Below are positions 51,253 to 60,368 of a stretch of 64,000 nt of DNA, piece after piece; the first letter of the stretch is position 1; every line of letters begins with the position of its first letter. The notes beneath the pieces were generated by a model. The model saw only the letters and a program-made list of their open reading frames with translations. It had not been told where the DNA came from and made no database searches. The position numbers were made by a program, and so were the translations under genes. Origin of the DNA: Clostridiales bacterium (GTDB lineage Bacteria > Bacillota > Clostridia > Lachnospirales > Lachnospiraceae); assembly GCA_015655075.1 (NCBI GenBank), contig JAATFT010000094.1, forward strand, positions 1 to 64,000. The letters run 5' to 3'.

Positions 51253-53117
51253 ATGTCCTCCTTTATGCCTCTCAAATAATCTGCATACCAACTAATAACA
51301 TCCTGAATTCTGCATAATTCCGATTCCTTGCTGACCCGCCTCCATTCCTGCTTATAGTAGTAAAGCCATCTTTCCAAATTTTCTGCGAGTTCCGCAGCCT
51401 CCGCTTGAAAAACAGTCATCTGGAGATATTCTTTCCTGCTTATAATCCCTCCAAGTAGATTCAAATACTTACATCCGTCAATCGCTACGAGATAAGTGGT
51501 CAATAATTCTCTTTTTTCTTCATAGGAACATGGGATTTTATACATGATTTGCGCCTGTATCTTATCTAATTCAAAATTACTGCTTTTTAATCGTTCTATT
51601 CTTTCTTTTTGCAGAAATCTTTTTTTAACCACTTCCTGATCTATATTATTATATAATTTGTATTCCCTGAAAATGCATATATCCATCCAACTATAAAATG
51701 CATTGTCATCAATCTGCGATATGCTTTCTGCCAGATTCTCACACTCCTTTCCAAATTCCAGAATTGAAATCATTTGATTTAATTTCTCATATTCCAAATG
51801 ATACTTACTCCATGAAAAATGGGCACCATATATCATTCCAATGAGGCTAAACTCAGGATGGTTTATATGATGATAATCGCCCCAGTCTGTATTCAAAATT
51901 CCAACAGCATGATATTTCTTCCCATAGTCCGACATTTTTTGGATATTCATGTATGCTGTTAAAGAATTATTCACCAATCGTGTCCAGCCACTAACTCCCG
52001 GACAATTATAAAATATTGCCTGTATGTCCGAAAAATTTTTGCTTTCTTTCTCTGAAACATCTGCATCATAACCCCAGTTTAAAAACACCACCTCCTTAGG
52101 AAGCTCCATAATCAGTTTGGGATATTCGCTTATAATATCCCCCCACATCATTGGTTCACATTTCATGCTAATTAAATGCTCACAGATTTTCTTTACATAT
52201 TCAATATAGGCTCTGCTCTTTCCTATTTTCTGACAATAGTTTTTACTTCTTCCTTTTCCCAAATCAAAAGTTTCATCTGCACATATATTAAATTTGTTTG
52301 TACGAAATAACGGATGATACTCGTCAATCATTTCTTTTACCAACACAATACTCTCTTCATTAGTAATATCAATGGTATGGTGAAATTGCTTATCCCACGC
52401 AGAAAATGGCTGGGTATCTGAATGTTCCAATTCGCATAATTTACAATACTGTTTTGTCCTCAATAATTTATACAGATGACTGAAGGTAGAAATAGAGGGA
52501 ACCAATTCTACCTCCCTGTCATAACAGTAAGCATCCAGCTCTAAGATTTCTTCCGGAGTCAATGGCGTATCATCTCTCCACACTTCACTAAAATCACGAA
52601 ATAAATATGTATTTTCCACATAAAGCTGCAGTTGATTTATTTTGTATTCCGACAGATGATCCACAAGCCATTTTAAATATGACAATTTTGGGATCCTGCC
52701 CCTGGTTACATCATGGTAAAAACCTCTATATTTCATCTGTGCATAATCGTGGATTACCATTCCAGGAATGAAAGAACCGGTCTGCCTTAAAATTTGTATT
52801 AACGTTTGCATTGCATAAATCATGCTGTGTTCACTGCCTGAAATTTTAATTTCGTTTTCTTCAATCAGCAGTTGATAATTATCTGGCTGCTCCTTTCTAT
52901 TTTCAAAATAACAAACAGAAATATCGCCTTTTTTAGCTTTTCCATAGGAAACGTGCAAGCAATAACCTGTTATCAACTGAATTTTACTTTTTAAGATAAG
53001 AGCCTGTCTATATATATGCTCACTACATTTTGGCGCCATTACGATATAGGCACAATAGTTTAATAAAAAAGGGGTCCCTGTCTCTTCCATATAAACAGGC
53101 TTTGGTATGATATACAT
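51249..53117 (-). CDS. GH20-like beta-N-acetylhexosaminidase
   Basis: Likely removes terminal GlcNAc or GalNAc by substrate-assisted catalysis. N-terminal zincin-like GH20b domain (about 1-125, YIIPKPVYMEETGTPF start), then a TIM barrel with MKYRGFYHDVTRGRIPKLSY, ELVPSISTFSHLYKL and the Asp281-Glu282 pair in NICADETFDLGKG; a helical C-terminal extension follows. The pair is normally in a GGDE context, so this is a divergent subgroup. It has no signal peptide and 622 residues. Ribosome binding site GGAGG. It is in an operon between importer permeases and the fucosidase gene. Confidence 0.82.
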   Translation of the reverse strand: MYIIPKPVYMEETGTPFLLNYCAYIVMAPKCSEHIYRQALILKSKIQLITGYCLHVSYGKAKKGDISVCYFENRKEQPDNYQLLIEENEIKISGSEHSMIYAMQTLIQILRQTGSFIPGMVIHDYAQMKYRGFYHDVTRGRIPKLSYLKWLVDHLSEYKINQLQLYVENTYLFRDFSEVWRDDTPLTPEEILELDAYCYDREVELVPSISTFSHLYKLLRTKQYCKLCELEHSDTQPFSAWDKQFHHTIDITNEESIVLVKEMIDEYHPLFRTNKFNICADETFDLGKGRSKNYCQKIGKSRAYIEYVKKICEHLISMKCEPMMWGDIISEYPKLIMELPKEVVFLNWGYDADVSEKESKNFSDIQAIFYNCPGVSGWTRLVNNSLTAYMNIQKMSDYGKKYHAVGILNTDWGDYHHINHPEFSLIGMIYGAHFSWSKYHLEYEKLNQMISILEFGKECENLAESISQIDDNAFYSWMDICIFREYKLYNNIDQEVVKKRFLQKERIERLKSSNFELDKIQAQIMYKIPCSYEEKRELLTTYLVAIDGCKYLNLLGGIISRKEYLQMTVFQAEAAELAENLERWLYYYKQEWRRVSKESELCRIQDVISWYADYLRGIKEDI

Positions 53118-53178
53118 GCGTTTTCCTCCAAATTATTTTTTCCCATATTTTTTCTTTTTCTCTGCGTATCCGGTCAGA

Positions 53179-54078
53179 TCAGCATTTAACAGCCCCCAGC
53201 ATGATACCTTTTGTAAAAAAGCGCTGCATAAACGGATATACTATAAAAATGGGCAAAAAAGCCAGCACAGTGATTGTCATACGAACGCCTTTTGTAGAAA
53301 TGGAGGCTGCTGCCGAACTAATTGTACCATGGGAATTTTTTACCTGATCTGCCATCTGCTGTGCCTGATTTAGATATTGATATAACAAATATTGTAATGT
53401 TTGAATTCCTTCATTTTTACTGGTATAAATATAGTTATCAAACCATGAATTCCAATGTGATACGGCCGCAAATACCGCTATTGTTGCAATAATAGGCTTC
53501 GATAACGGAATAATCACACTTGTAAATACTTTAAAATAACCCGCACCGTCAATAACTGCCGCCTCTTCCAGTTCCTTCGGAAGCTGTTCTACAAACGTTT
53601 TTATTAAGATAATATAGTAACCAGAAACCGTCATGGGTAAAATATAAACCCAGAAATTATTTAACAAACCGTAAGAACGAATCAAAATAAAGGTCGGAAT
53701 TAAACCTCCGTTAATATACATAGTCAATACTACTGCTCTGTATAAAACTTTTCTGCACGGCATTTCCTCTTTTGTAAATAAATAGCCCATAATTGCACTG
53801 GCAAATACCGTAACAAAGGTTCCTAATACAGTTCTTAAAATAGAAATGAGCAGGGAATGAAAAAAACCGTTTAACACTAAAATCTCTTTATAGTTATTTA
53901 AAGTAAATCCCTTCGGGAACAGAATAGGAGCTTTTATGTCGGCAACCGACGGATCGCTGACAGTATAGATTATCATTGTCCAGAACGGATAAACACATAT
54001 CAATGTAAATCCAATCAAAAGAATGTAATTAAATATCTGAAAAATTCTTCTTGATGGTTTCTCTTTCTTTGTGTACAT
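53179..54078 (-). CDS. Oligosaccharide ABC permease, LplC/YtcP type
   Basis: A 299-residue membrane subunit with six helices. EAA loop LPKELEEAAVIDGAGYFKVF (about residues 168-187), and C-terminus KGIMLGAVKC, usual for YtcP/LplC-like permeases of complex-glycan importers. It lies 12 bp after the partner permease gene. Again no ATPase gene is linked, implying a shared MsmX-type ATPase. Confidence 0.92.
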   Translation of the reverse strand: MYTKKEKPSRRIFQIFNYILLIGFTLICVYPFWTMIIYTVSDPSVADIKAPILFPKGFTLNNYKEILVLNGFFHSLLISILRTVLGTFVTVFASAIMGYLFTKEEMPCRKVLYRAVVLTMYINGGLIPTFILIRSYGLLNNFWVYILPMTVSGYYIILIKTFVEQLPKELEEAAVIDGAGYFKVFTSVIIPLSKPIIATIAVFAAVSHWNSWFDNYIYTSKNEGIQTLQYLLYQYLNQAQQMADQVKNSHGTISSAAASISTKGVRMTITVLAFLPIFIVYPFMQRFFTKGIMLGAVKC

Positions 54079-54090
54079 AGTAATACCTCT

Positions 54091-54999
54091 CTAAATAATA
54101 TATTCTCCCCGTATCCTTTTTGCAGCTTTATTGGCTAGCGTAAGCAGTAAAACACTAATCGCAAATTTCATGATTCCAATTGCCACACCATAGGAATAAT
54201 CCTGTGATTCCAGGCCGATTCTATACACATACAGATCCAATACTTCAATGTTCGATGCTGTTTGTGGATTTTTAAACAGAAAATATTGCTCAAATCCTGT
54301 GTTTAAAAGATTCCCAATATTCAACATTAATAATACAAAATAAGTTTCTGAAAGCGCAGGAAACGTAATATGAAGTGCACATTTAAAGTATCCTGCTCCA
54401 TCTACCTTTGCGGCATTGTAAAGTTCCTGATCAATCCCCGTTATAGCCGCCAAATAAATAATTGCATTCCATCCAAGGGTTTTCCATAATTGCAAAAATG
54501 ATTGAAACCAATAAACTGCATTGGAATCTCCCATAATATTATACGTATTGCCTGCATCGACGTTAACTCCGAAAACCTGTAAAACAGCATTAACCAGGCC
54601 ATCATGTGAAAACAGGGAAAATGCCAGGGAATATACAATAATCCAACTGATAAAGTTAGGAATTGTGGAAAAAATCTGAATTATTTTCTGTACCGGCCTT
54701 AATTTGATTTCATTTAATAATATGGCAAACAGCATAGGCAACGGTGTTAAAATAATGCTGATTCCTGCAAAAATGAGCGTATTTTTTATCACCCGAAAGG
54801 TATTTACATCCGTAAAAAGCATTCTGAAATACTTTAGTCCTACAAAATCACAATCCTTTAATGCGATTCCCGGGATGTAATCATATAAGGAATAAATCCA
54901 TCCAAACACCGGCATATAATTAAATAAAAGAATCAAAACCATAAAGGGAAGTGCCATTAATAATAATCTATAACGATAAAAGCTTTTTCGTTTTGCCAT
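54091..54999 (-). CDS. Oligosaccharide ABC permease, LplB/YteP type
   Basis: A 302-residue partner permease. N-terminal basic stretch MAKRKSFYRYRLLL, a GWIYSLYDYIPGIALKDCDF loop with the FVGLKYF motif of this family, EAA loop DQELYNAAKVDGAGYFKCAL, and tail NKAAKRIRGEYII. The start at 54999, following GGAAGG, is preferred over a TTG six codons upstream. It follows the binding-protein gene after a palindromic spacer. Confidence 0.92.
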   Translation of the reverse strand: MAKRKSFYRYRLLLMALPFMVLILLFNYMPVFGWIYSLYDYIPGIALKDCDFVGLKYFRMLFTDVNTFRVIKNTLIFAGISIILTPLPMLFAILLNEIKLRPVQKIIQIFSTIPNFISWIIVYSLAFSLFSHDGLVNAVLQVFGVNVDAGNTYNIMGDSNAVYWFQSFLQLWKTLGWNAIIYLAAITGIDQELYNAAKVDGAGYFKCALHITFPALSETYFVLLMLNIGNLLNTGFEQYFLFKNPQTASNIEVLDLYVYRIGLESQDYSYGVAIGIMKFAISVLLLTLANKAAKRIRGEYII

Positions 55000-55017
55000 T
55001 GTTTTTGTTCCTTCCAA

Positions 55018-55109
55018 ATTAAGCGATAATTGTGCAAGTCTCCGTTACCTGGTACCGCATTGCATAGATTTCAGTGAATTTATCGAAACTTATGCAATGC
55101 GGTACTGGT
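55018..55109. repeat. Palindromic repeat between binding-protein and permease genes
   Basis: GTACCGCATTGCATA (55052-55066) and TATGCAATGCGGTAC (55091-55105) are exact inverted repeats. The flanking ATTAAGCGATAATTGTGCAA is nearly identical to the right end of the MITE-like element at 14028-14196, as is the left arm to that element's left end. So a dispersed repeat seems to have been adopted as the hairpin of this operon. Confidence 0.65.
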
Positions 55110-55121
55110 ATTTCGTTTCTT

Positions 55122-56855
55122 TTATTTGGCTGTTGATTCCTCTACTTTGTCTTTTGCCTTCTGGTAAGTATCCGTCCACCACTGAACGGCTGTATCAATG
55201 TCAGCTGCTTTTAAATCGGACATCAATTTTTCTTTTACCGTATTAAATGCCGATTCATCCTCGGCCTGAACTAAATAAGGTATTGCATTAGTTACAATTT
55301 CAACTACGTTATTGTCAATACGCGTAATATCTTGAGGTGCACTTTCCATACAAGCAGTATACAAACTATTGATTTTACTTTGGTCAAAAGATTTTCCTTC
55401 TTCTATCCGTTTATTAATAATCTCACTCGGATAATTCAACCCGAAAGCATTACACATATCCTGCTCTGTCGTTGAAAGTGAACTGCTGAACACCTTATCT
55501 GTATTCCAAAGAGATGCCGGAGCACCGTCTTCCAAAATAGCGGTAGCGCCAATTGCACTTATTGAATCCCATCCATATGAACCAGATAACCCCAGTTCTC
55601 CCCAGTTCTCTGTTCTGGCCGGATCAGATTTCATCGCAACAGTATCATCCGTCAACTCACCATTTTCCCAGTTCTGACCTTCAATTCCTGAAAAGATAAG
55701 TCTGGCAAACTCTTCGCTGTTAAAAAAATCAAGGGCCATAATTGCTCTGTCTATATTTTTACTGTGACTTGACACAAAAAAGAGTTTATCACTCCATCCG
55801 CCCGGAGAAGTCGCTCCTGACCATACCATATTGGAAGGCAAAATAATATATGATTCATCACTGTCTGCATGGCCGGAATTCCAGTCACCATAATGCCAGC
55901 TGTTGATTCCGCCTAAGTACTGACCTTTTGTATATTTGCCTTTTAAGTCTTCCGCCTTTTCAATGAAGCAGTCCGGGTCTAGAAGTCCTTCCTTATACAT
56001 CTGATTGTAAAAATGCATATCGTCCCAGAAGGGGCTTGACTCTTCCTCTGTCATAACATTGGAAATTAATTCATTATTTCTGACATCTACCAGATACATA
56101 CAGTTTCCATCAACATTCGTATATCCCAAATCCAACATTCCGCGAAATGTCCATGAATGCAAACCGGAGTCATTATAATGCCCCATGGCATAAACGGGAA
56201 GACCCTCCTCTGTTTCGGAATAAACTTCTTTCATTTTCTTTAATGCTTCAATGTAGTCTTCTCCAGAGTTAATTTCCGGCATTCCTATTTTTTTATAGAG
56301 ATCCCATCGGACAACATATCCATACATAACAGTAGGATATTTTTCACCTTCTCCTTCACCTAACTCACCTGGTGTGGTAAAATATAAATTGCTTTCATCA
56401 CCGCTTCTGAATTCCCGGATAATACTATTTCTGGTTTCAAAACGGTCTGAAAAGATATTCTTAGCCAATGTATCCGTATAATCATCCAGATATACGGCAT
56501 GTTTTCCTTTCAGTACATTTTCAATGTATTCCGGTCCGATACACATAATATCGCACATATCTCCCGATGTAAGATCTATGCTTAACTTCTGATCATCATA
56601 ATTAATAATTTTCAATTCAATATTCAACTTATCTTCAATCGCTTTTGTAATTTCCATAGGCCAATACTTATAAGTAGATGAGTCTACAAAATTCTTGATT
56701 CCCACTGTAATTGTAATCTTTTCTGAAGTATCAGAAGATGTTTTTACATCACCGGTTTCTGGATCGTTTTTCCCGTTATTACCACAGCCTCCCAGTACTA
56801 CGATTGCCATTGCGCAACACAATGCAATGAATTTTTTCATCATTTTTCTTTTCAT
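55122..56855 (-). CDS. Oligosaccharide ABC importer binding lipoprotein (LipO/YtcQ type)
   Basis: A 577-residue lipid-anchored binding protein, the large form typical for complex glycan importers. Signal peptide MKRKMMKKFIALCCAMAIVV and lipobox LGGC, then an Asn/Asp/Thr linker. Family marks: IIREFRSGDESNLYFTTPGE, VVRWDLYKKIGMPEINSGED, and SHSKNIDRAIMALDFFNSEE near the middle. The ATG at 56855 follows GGAG; the frame extends 23 codons further without function. First gene of the glycan operon; its ligand is presumably a fucosylated or HexNAc-containing oligosaccharide. Confidence 0.92.
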   Translation of the reverse strand: MKRKMMKKFIALCCAMAIVVLGGCGNNGKNDPETGDVKTSSDTSEKITITVGIKNFVDSSTYKYWPMEITKAIEDKLNIELKIINYDDQKLSIDLTSGDMCDIMCIGPEYIENVLKGKHAVYLDDYTDTLAKNIFSDRFETRNSIIREFRSGDESNLYFTTPGELGEGEGEKYPTVMYGYVVRWDLYKKIGMPEINSGEDYIEALKKMKEVYSETEEGLPVYAMGHYNDSGLHSWTFRGMLDLGYTNVDGNCMYLVDVRNNELISNVMTEEESSPFWDDMHFYNQMYKEGLLDPDCFIEKAEDLKGKYTKGQYLGGINSWHYGDWNSGHADSDESYIILPSNMVWSGATSPGGWSDKLFFVSSHSKNIDRAIMALDFFNSEEFARLIFSGIEGQNWENGELTDDTVAMKSDPARTENWGELGLSGSYGWDSISAIGATAILEDGAPASLWNTDKVFSSSLSTTEQDMCNAFGLNYPSEIINKRIEEGKSFDQSKINSLYTACMESAPQDITRIDNNVVEIVTNAIPYLVQAEDESAFNTVKEKLMSDLKAADIDTAVQWWTDTYQKAKDKVEESTAK

Positions 56856-57279
56856 ATACATTCTCCTTTTCTTTGTTCCTGATTCGGTTACAGGTTTGTA
56901 TATTTTACATATCCATATTACCAAAATCAGATTCTGTTTTGTATGACATTTCTTTTTTCCCGTATGACATATTTTTCTTTTCTGACTTTATTTCACATAA
57001 ATTTTGACTTTTTTTACTCATCTCTTTCATATAATACATAATCGAATCTATGTCTATGCTGCCTGATTTCATCCAATCACAATTTATTGGTGGTTTTTGA
57101 GAAAATAGCTCTGGTTTTTTGAAAAATATTGTAGTAAAATGAAAAAAATTACAAGTATAGTCGGACAATATAATTAGAAAGGCTGATGACTCTGATTTTA
57201 ATATTATTTCAATTAAAAATACAGATTTATAGCAGACCAAGAATAAAAAATATCGGTTGCAAGGAGGAGATGAATTAAA
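56856..57279. other. Regulatory spacer between the glycan operon and the first two-component system
   Basis: About 420 bp between divergent transcription units, AT-rich, with no gene. It should hold the promoters of both and the site for the AraC-type response regulator, but I see no unambiguous promoter or direct repeat. Confidence 0.5.
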
Positions 57280-58434
57280 ATGTATCGTGTACTATTTGCA
57301 GAAGATGAATTACTGGTAAGATTAGGGTTACAGAATTCTATTCCTTGGGAATCCTTCGGAATGGAACTGGCAGGGGAGGCTGATAATGGCCTTATTGCAT
57401 ACAAAATGTTTAAAGAATTAAAGCCGGATATAGTAATTACCGATATTAAAATGGATGGAATGGATGGATATGAACTAATCCGAAAAATCAGAGAAATCGA
57501 TTCAAAATGTGCAATTGTGATTATAACCTGTCTGGATGATTTTGATGCTTTAAGAAAAATGATGGGGTTTCGCATAATGGGATATATTTTAAAAGCAAGT
57601 ATGACCATGCAGGAAATCTCTAATATAATGGGACAGGTAAAAGAATATTTGGATTATATATATCAGCAAAAACCGAAATTTTATCAGAAAAAAGCGGCTG
57701 AAAAGGATGAAATTTTGAAATATTTAAAAGGGGAAGAATGCGGGCAGCAAATTAGCTGGAAGTCTGAAACAGGTTTTTTTAAAAATGAGATTGCCGCAAT
57801 TTCCATGTTAAAATTGAAAAGTACGGATCAGGGAAAAATTAATGATCTTGCCATGAAACTAATTCATGAATTATTAAAACAGTGGTTATCCGGATGTTAT
57901 GTACTTCAAACAGATACGTTTGAAGTACTTATATTCACTAATCAAACAGAAAAATGCCTGACTGAGGATTTCCGACATTTTGATACCTCGGTTACACAAT
58001 TTCTAGGTGTAAATTTTAATAGAGTAACGGTAGAGTGCAATCAGAAAACATTTCCGGAAATATATGCAGAATTAAAGGAAAAATTTGAGCTCGTGGAAAG
58101 CCAGGATATAAATATGAATATTATTATTCAGCAGGCAGTTGACTATTTAAAAGAAAATTATCAAAAACCTTTAACGCTTCCTAAAATAGCAAAAAAATTT
58201 GGATTAAGTCCCAGCTATCTGTCCTACCTGTTTAAAAAAGAAACAGGAAAAAATTATGTAGATTTTTTAACTGAATTACGTTTGATGCATGTATTAAGTG
58301 ATTTAAAAACATCAAAGGATAAAATTCAGGTTGTGGCTGAACGAAATGGATTTTCAAATTTGGAATATTTCAGCCGCTTTTTTAAGAAAAAAACGGGAAC
58401 CTCTCCGGCAAAATGGAGGCAAGAGCATTGTTAA
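57280..58434 (+). CDS. YesN-type response regulator (receiver + AraC)
   Basis: A 384-residue regulator. N-terminal receiver domain with acidic pair Glu8-Asp9, phosphorylation site Asp55 in VITDIKMDG, and Lys in ILKAS; a divergent middle region; C-terminal AraC HTH pair (LTLPKIAKKFGLSPSYLSYL and KIQVVAERNGFSNLEYFSRF, ending TGTSPAKWRQ). YesN-type regulators activate carbohydrate uptake operons. It is divergent to the GH20/GH29 importer operon and most likely controls it. Ribosome binding site AAGGAGGAG. The gene overlaps the kinase gene. Confidence 0.93.
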   Translation: MYRVLFAEDELLVRLGLQNSIPWESFGMELAGEADNGLIAYKMFKELKPDIVITDIKMDGMDGYELIRKIREIDSKCAIVIITCLDDFDALRKMMGFRIMGYILKASMTMQEISNIMGQVKEYLDYIYQQKPKFYQKKAAEKDEILKYLKGEECGQQISWKSETGFFKNEIAAISMLKLKSTDQGKINDLAMKLIHELLKQWLSGCYVLQTDTFEVLIFTNQTEKCLTEDFRHFDTSVTQFLGVNFNRVTVECNQKTFPEIYAELKEKFELVESQDINMNIIIQQAVDYLKENYQKPLTLPKIAKKFGLSPSYLSYLFKKETGKNYVDFLTELRLMHVLSDLKTSKDKIQVVAERNGFSNLEYFSRFFKKKTGTSPAKWRQEHC

Positions 58435-60161
58435 GAAAATGGTATATAAGGAGTATGAGAAAAATTAACTGGCAGAAAAAGGTAGTCCTGTCAATTATTG
58501 GGGCAATTATATTAATAATTGCAATTCTATTCGGAGTAACCTATGAATTTTTTGTAAATCGGTTAAAACAGAATGATGAAAAAATTGCCCTGTTAAATTT
58601 TAAGCAGGCTGAAAAAAATTTGCAGGACCTTATAGGACTGTCGGTTCAAGAAGGAACACGGTATTATATGGAGCAGGAAGCTTGGTCATTCAGTAAACAG
58701 AATTATGCTAAAACTAAAAGAAATGTCTTTTTAGATCGAAAAATTATCAAGAATTTTGAATCCCTTATGGAAATTAATAACAATTTATATAGCTGTGTAC
58801 AGCTTAACGGTAACGGAACTTTTATTCTGTCTTCAGAACGTAAAAGCTTTACAGGCGTTGAAATTTTATCGGAAGATGCTAAAAGAATTCTAGAAGAAAG
58901 CCAGGATTCGTATCCTGGATATTTATGGACAGAAGGCGATAAGCTGGGAATTGATGAAAACAGTGATCTTTATGCTGCGGTAAGCAATCCGGTATTAATG
59001 GGAATTTATTCATTTAATAAAGGAATCTCTATTGAAAAAAACAGCTATCTCCTTATCACAATTTCGGAAGATGCAATTTGTAAATGTTATGAATCTGTTA
59101 TTTATAATAACAGTCAGGCGATGTTGTTAAACGAAGAGGAAGAAATTATATCTGCAACTGCTAAGAAAATCATCGGAACAAAATTTATAGCAGACGAAAA
59201 ATATCAGATTGTAAAATACCCCCTTTCATATAATAATTGGACGATGGTTAATATGATTCCTGTAAAAAGCTATCAATATGAAAGCAGAAGTATTCGAAAT
59301 TTTGGTATTTTAATTGCTGCAATTGCATCGCTCCTGGTGATTATAGTTTCCTTAATTTGGAGTAAAAAATACACGAAACCGATTCAAATTTTAATGGATC
59401 ACATGGAAAACGTAGGGCAGGAAAGATTTGATATGCCTAAGCCAAGGCATGTGGGATGGCCGGAATTAGATAATCTGAATCAAACTTTTTACCATACAGT
59501 GCAAAAGCTAAAGAGTTACATGGAAAAACTTAAGCAAACCGAACAGGAAAAGGCACAGGAGGAAATGCGCGCTCTACAGTATCAGATTAATCCGCATTTT
59601 TTGTACAATTCTTTAAATTCTATCCGGTGGATGGCAATGATGACGAATAATACCAAGGTTGCAGATGCTCTTGTTATGCTGAGCAAAATAATTACTCCTG
59701 TTTTTAAAAATCCAAGTTTTACATGGAAAATTAAGAACGAACTTGAATTTCTTGATAATTATATTTGGATGATGGGATTACGTTTTGGCGAAACTCTGGA
59801 TTATAAGATGAATTGTCCAAAAGAGCTGGAAGAAGAAATAATACCACGTTTTGTTCTGCAGCCGGTGCTGGAAAACTGCTTTGTGCACGGGCAAACCCGT
59901 CAGGGAATCCGTCATATTATAGTTAAAATTGAAAAGCCCGGAGATCATTTTTATATTGAAATTCAAAACGATACTACAAAAATTCAACCAGAATTCTTAG
60001 AGAAGGTTAATGAAAAACTGCTACATATGGATATGGTGCAAAAAGAAGAATTAGGTCTTTATAATGTTGCAAGACGGCTGTATTTTTTATACGGAGAATC
60101 TTCCAGCGTCACACTTCATGCAATTTCAGAAACAGAGATTATGGTAAAAATTATATTTTGA
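58428..60161 (+). CDS. YesM-type sensor histidine kinase
   Basis: Membrane kinase partner, 577 residues. First membrane helix about 20-42, extracellular dCACHE-like sensor (about 45-285), second helix (about 290-315), HAMP, then the His_kinase domain with phosphoacceptor His390 in QINPHFLYNSLNS and a HATPase domain with N-box LENCFVHG. The start is probably TTG at 58428, overlapping the regulator's stop (TTGTTAAG) with GGAGG 8 nt upstream; ATG at 58413 has no site, and ATG 58455 has one too close. It senses an extracellular glycan or signal from the binding protein. Confidence 0.9.
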   Translation: MLRKWYIRSMRKINWQKKVVLSIIGAIILIIAILFGVTYEFFVNRLKQNDEKIALLNFKQAEKNLQDLIGLSVQEGTRYYMEQEAWSFSKQNYAKTKRNVFLDRKIIKNFESLMEINNNLYSCVQLNGNGTFILSSERKSFTGVEILSEDAKRILEESQDSYPGYLWTEGDKLGIDENSDLYAAVSNPVLMGIYSFNKGISIEKNSYLLITISEDAICKCYESVIYNNSQAMLLNEEEEIISATAKKIIGTKFIADEKYQIVKYPLSYNNWTMVNMIPVKSYQYESRSIRNFGILIAAIASLLVIIVSLIWSKKYTKPIQILMDHMENVGQERFDMPKPRHVGWPELDNLNQTFYHTVQKLKSYMEKLKQTEQEKAQEEMRALQYQINPHFLYNSLNSIRWMAMMTNNTKVADALVMLSKIITPVFKNPSFTWKIKNELEFLDNYIWMMGLRFGETLDYKMNCPKELEEEIIPRFVLQPVLENCFVHGQTRQGIRHIIVKIEKPGDHFYIEIQNDTTKIQPEFLEKVNEKLLHMDMVQKEELGLYNVARRLYFLYGESSSVTLHAISETEIMVKIIF

Positions 60162-60368
60162 GGAGATTCTTCCTCCCTGGAGCCGGTTCTCTCTGACTTC
60201 TTCCGCCTGCATCCTGATTTCCATCCCTCTACTTTTAATATTAATAAAAATAAGCCGAAATTGATATATAAAATTGTCATCTTTATCAGAGGATGTCAGG
60301 GGGATTACAAAAGCGGGTTATAGCTTAACCTTAACATAGAGGAGAGAAGTGCTAAAGGAGATTAATAT

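Noticed and set aside
57213-57608. Minus-strand 131-codon frame
   Set aside because: Antisense to the receiver domain of the first response regulator.
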